Assembly: GCA_024278415.1 (NCBI GenBank)
Contig: JAJRTI010000395.1
Coordinates: 1 to 24,381, forward strand
Length of the DNA stretch: 24,381 bases
Direction of reading: 5' to 3'
Source: Planctomycetota bacterium
GTDB lineage: Bacteria; Planctomycetota; Brocadiia; JAJRTI01
Translations under genes and position numbers: made by a program
Shown: piece by piece, positions 23,505 through 24,381 of the stretch
Position numbering within the stretch: the stretch's first letter is position 1
How the letters are laid out: the number at the start of each line of letters is the position of its first letter
The notes under the pieces: generated by a model
The model's input: the letters and a program-made list of their open reading frames with translations, nothing else
What the model was told of the DNA's origin: nothing
Database searches by the model: none

Positions 23505-24381
23505 TCAGCGCCCCGCGATCACGCTGCGGAAGTAGCCCGCGTACGTGATGTCTCCCGACAGCAGATCCATGAACAACCGCACGAGCCGCGGCCGGCGGCT
23601 GAGCGCGCGGGTGTCCAAGTGCAGGCAGGGCCGGGGGAAGATGAGCCAGCGCGCGAGTCGTGCCTGTCGCATATGCCGCACGAGGCCGCGGCAGGCCGCG
23701 CTGTAACGTTCGCCGGCCGTCGACGGATCGCCAGAGGCCAACGCCTGCGCCGCGGCTTGTGCGGCGAACCGGCCGCTCTCGATGGCGAACGAAATGCCCT
23801 CGCCCGTGACCGCGTCCACGAAGCCCCCAGCGTCGCCGGCAAACAGCACCCGTCCGCGGCCCGGGCGCCGGCCACAGTCGCCGGCCGGCAGACGGTGCCC
23901 TCGCACGCGCATGCGTTCCCACGCATCGGCACGACAATACCTCTCGGCAAACTGGCGCATGCACTCGCGGAAGTTGAGCCCATGCTGGACCGCGGCGCCA
24001 ATGCCGACCGACACGCAGTCGCCCTTGGGGAAGACCCAGCCGTATCCCCACGGCACGGCCGCAAAATCGATGAGCGGCCGCTGCGTGCAGACCTGCCGCA
24101 GTTCATCGCTCTTGAGGTCTTGCACGGGCACGTCCGCAACCACGCCAAGTCCGAGGTCGCGCCGGCGTCGCCGGCCAAGCAACTGCCGGCGCACGAGGCT
24201 TTCGACACCATCGGCAGCGACGATCACCTCGCCCGATACGGTCTCGCCCGTCGCGAGCGCGATCTCTCCGCGCTCCGCATCCACGCCCACGACCTTAGCC
24301 CCTTCTTGCACCTCGCAGCCGGCGTCTCGCGCCGCGGCGGCCAGCGCGGCATCCATGTCCGCGCGCCGCGCGTAGTGCAGC
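23505..24381 (-). CDS. Geranylgeranyl-reductase-family FAD-dependent oxidoreductase (5' end outside window)
   Basis: The frame is open to the window edge. An in-frame ATG exists at 24356, but the codons before it read LHYARRADMDAALA, matching the usual R-x-x-x-D...L segment of this family that precedes the first helix of the substrate domain, so the real start and the N-terminal GxGxxG dinucleotide fold are outside. At least 291 codons are visible. Recognisable parts: EVIVAADGVESLVRRQLL (FAD-domain strand), VPWGYGWVFPKGDCVSVGIG, and the flavin-binding motif VLFAGDAGGFVDAVTGEGISFAIESG. Members reduce isoprenoid double bonds (chlorophyll side chains, archaeal lipids, menaquinone); the substrate cannot be told. 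It converges on the DUF2161-like gene with 8 nt between stops. Confidence 0.88.
   Translation of the reverse strand, partial: LHYARRADMDAALAAAARDAGCEVQEGAKVVGVDAERGEIALATGETVSGEVIVAADGVESLVRRQLLGRRRRRDLGLGVVADVPVQDLKSDELRQVCTQRPLIDFAAVPWGYGWVFPKGDCVSVGIGAAVQHGLNFRECMRQFAERYCRADAWERMRVRGHRLPAGDCGRRPGRGRVLFAGDAGGFVDAVTGEGISFAIESGRFAAQAAAQALASGDPSTAGERYSAACRGLVRHMRQARLARWLIFPRPCLHLDTRALSRRPRLVRLFMDLLSGDITYAGYFRSVIAGR

Overview
The window is GC-rich, densely coded bacterial DNA. The gene content points to a member of the PVC/Planctomycetota-like assemblage, probably from an assembled metagenome. The pointers are a secreted PQQ-type beta-propeller with a malectin-like tail, a modular GH42-like hydrolase, a split DUF4175-like protein with its coiled-coil partner, and a membrane-anchored protein beginning CNVPVFRYALERW after its signal peptide. 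Taxonomy here is inference from family content; there is no rRNA or marker gene in the window.

Layout: (1) 1-3580, minus: 3'-truncated gene for a very large secreted multidomain GH42-like/GATase-like protein. (2) 3581-4138: gene-free region with a hairpin (3657-3680) and a ~350 bp element, 3724-4075, bounded by 13-nt inverted repeats and holding six short palindromes with unrelated stems but the same kind of centre. (3) 4139-5017, minus: membrane-anchored alpha/beta hydrolase. (4) 5018-5268: divergent intergenic region with a perfect 21-bp inverted repeat built from two more palindromes of the same type. (5) 5269-14829, plus: four envelope genes, namely a giant AsmA-like protein, a LysM/L,D-transpeptidase, a DUF4175-like membrane protein and a secreted acidic coiled-coil protein; the last two overlap. 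(6) 14792-21144, minus: a small PD-(D/E)XK nuclease-like gene with a damaged or non-standard 5' end, a 1491-aa PQQ propeller carrying an internal SAM-methyltransferase-like domain, and the CNVPVFRYALERW protein. (7) 21281-23496, plus: an ArnT/PMT-like glycosyltransferase translationally coupled to a DUF2161-like nuclease. (8) 23505-24381, minus: a 5'-truncated geranylgeranyl-reductase-family flavoprotein.

Most genes act in or beyond the inner membrane: lipid or envelope transport, peptidoglycan cross-linking, glycan transfer, polysaccharide binding or hydrolysis. The most interesting non-coding signal is the palindrome family. The most interesting coding signal is the methyltransferase-like fold inside a predicted secreted propeller protein. 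No tRNA, rRNA, CRISPR array or transposase was recognised.
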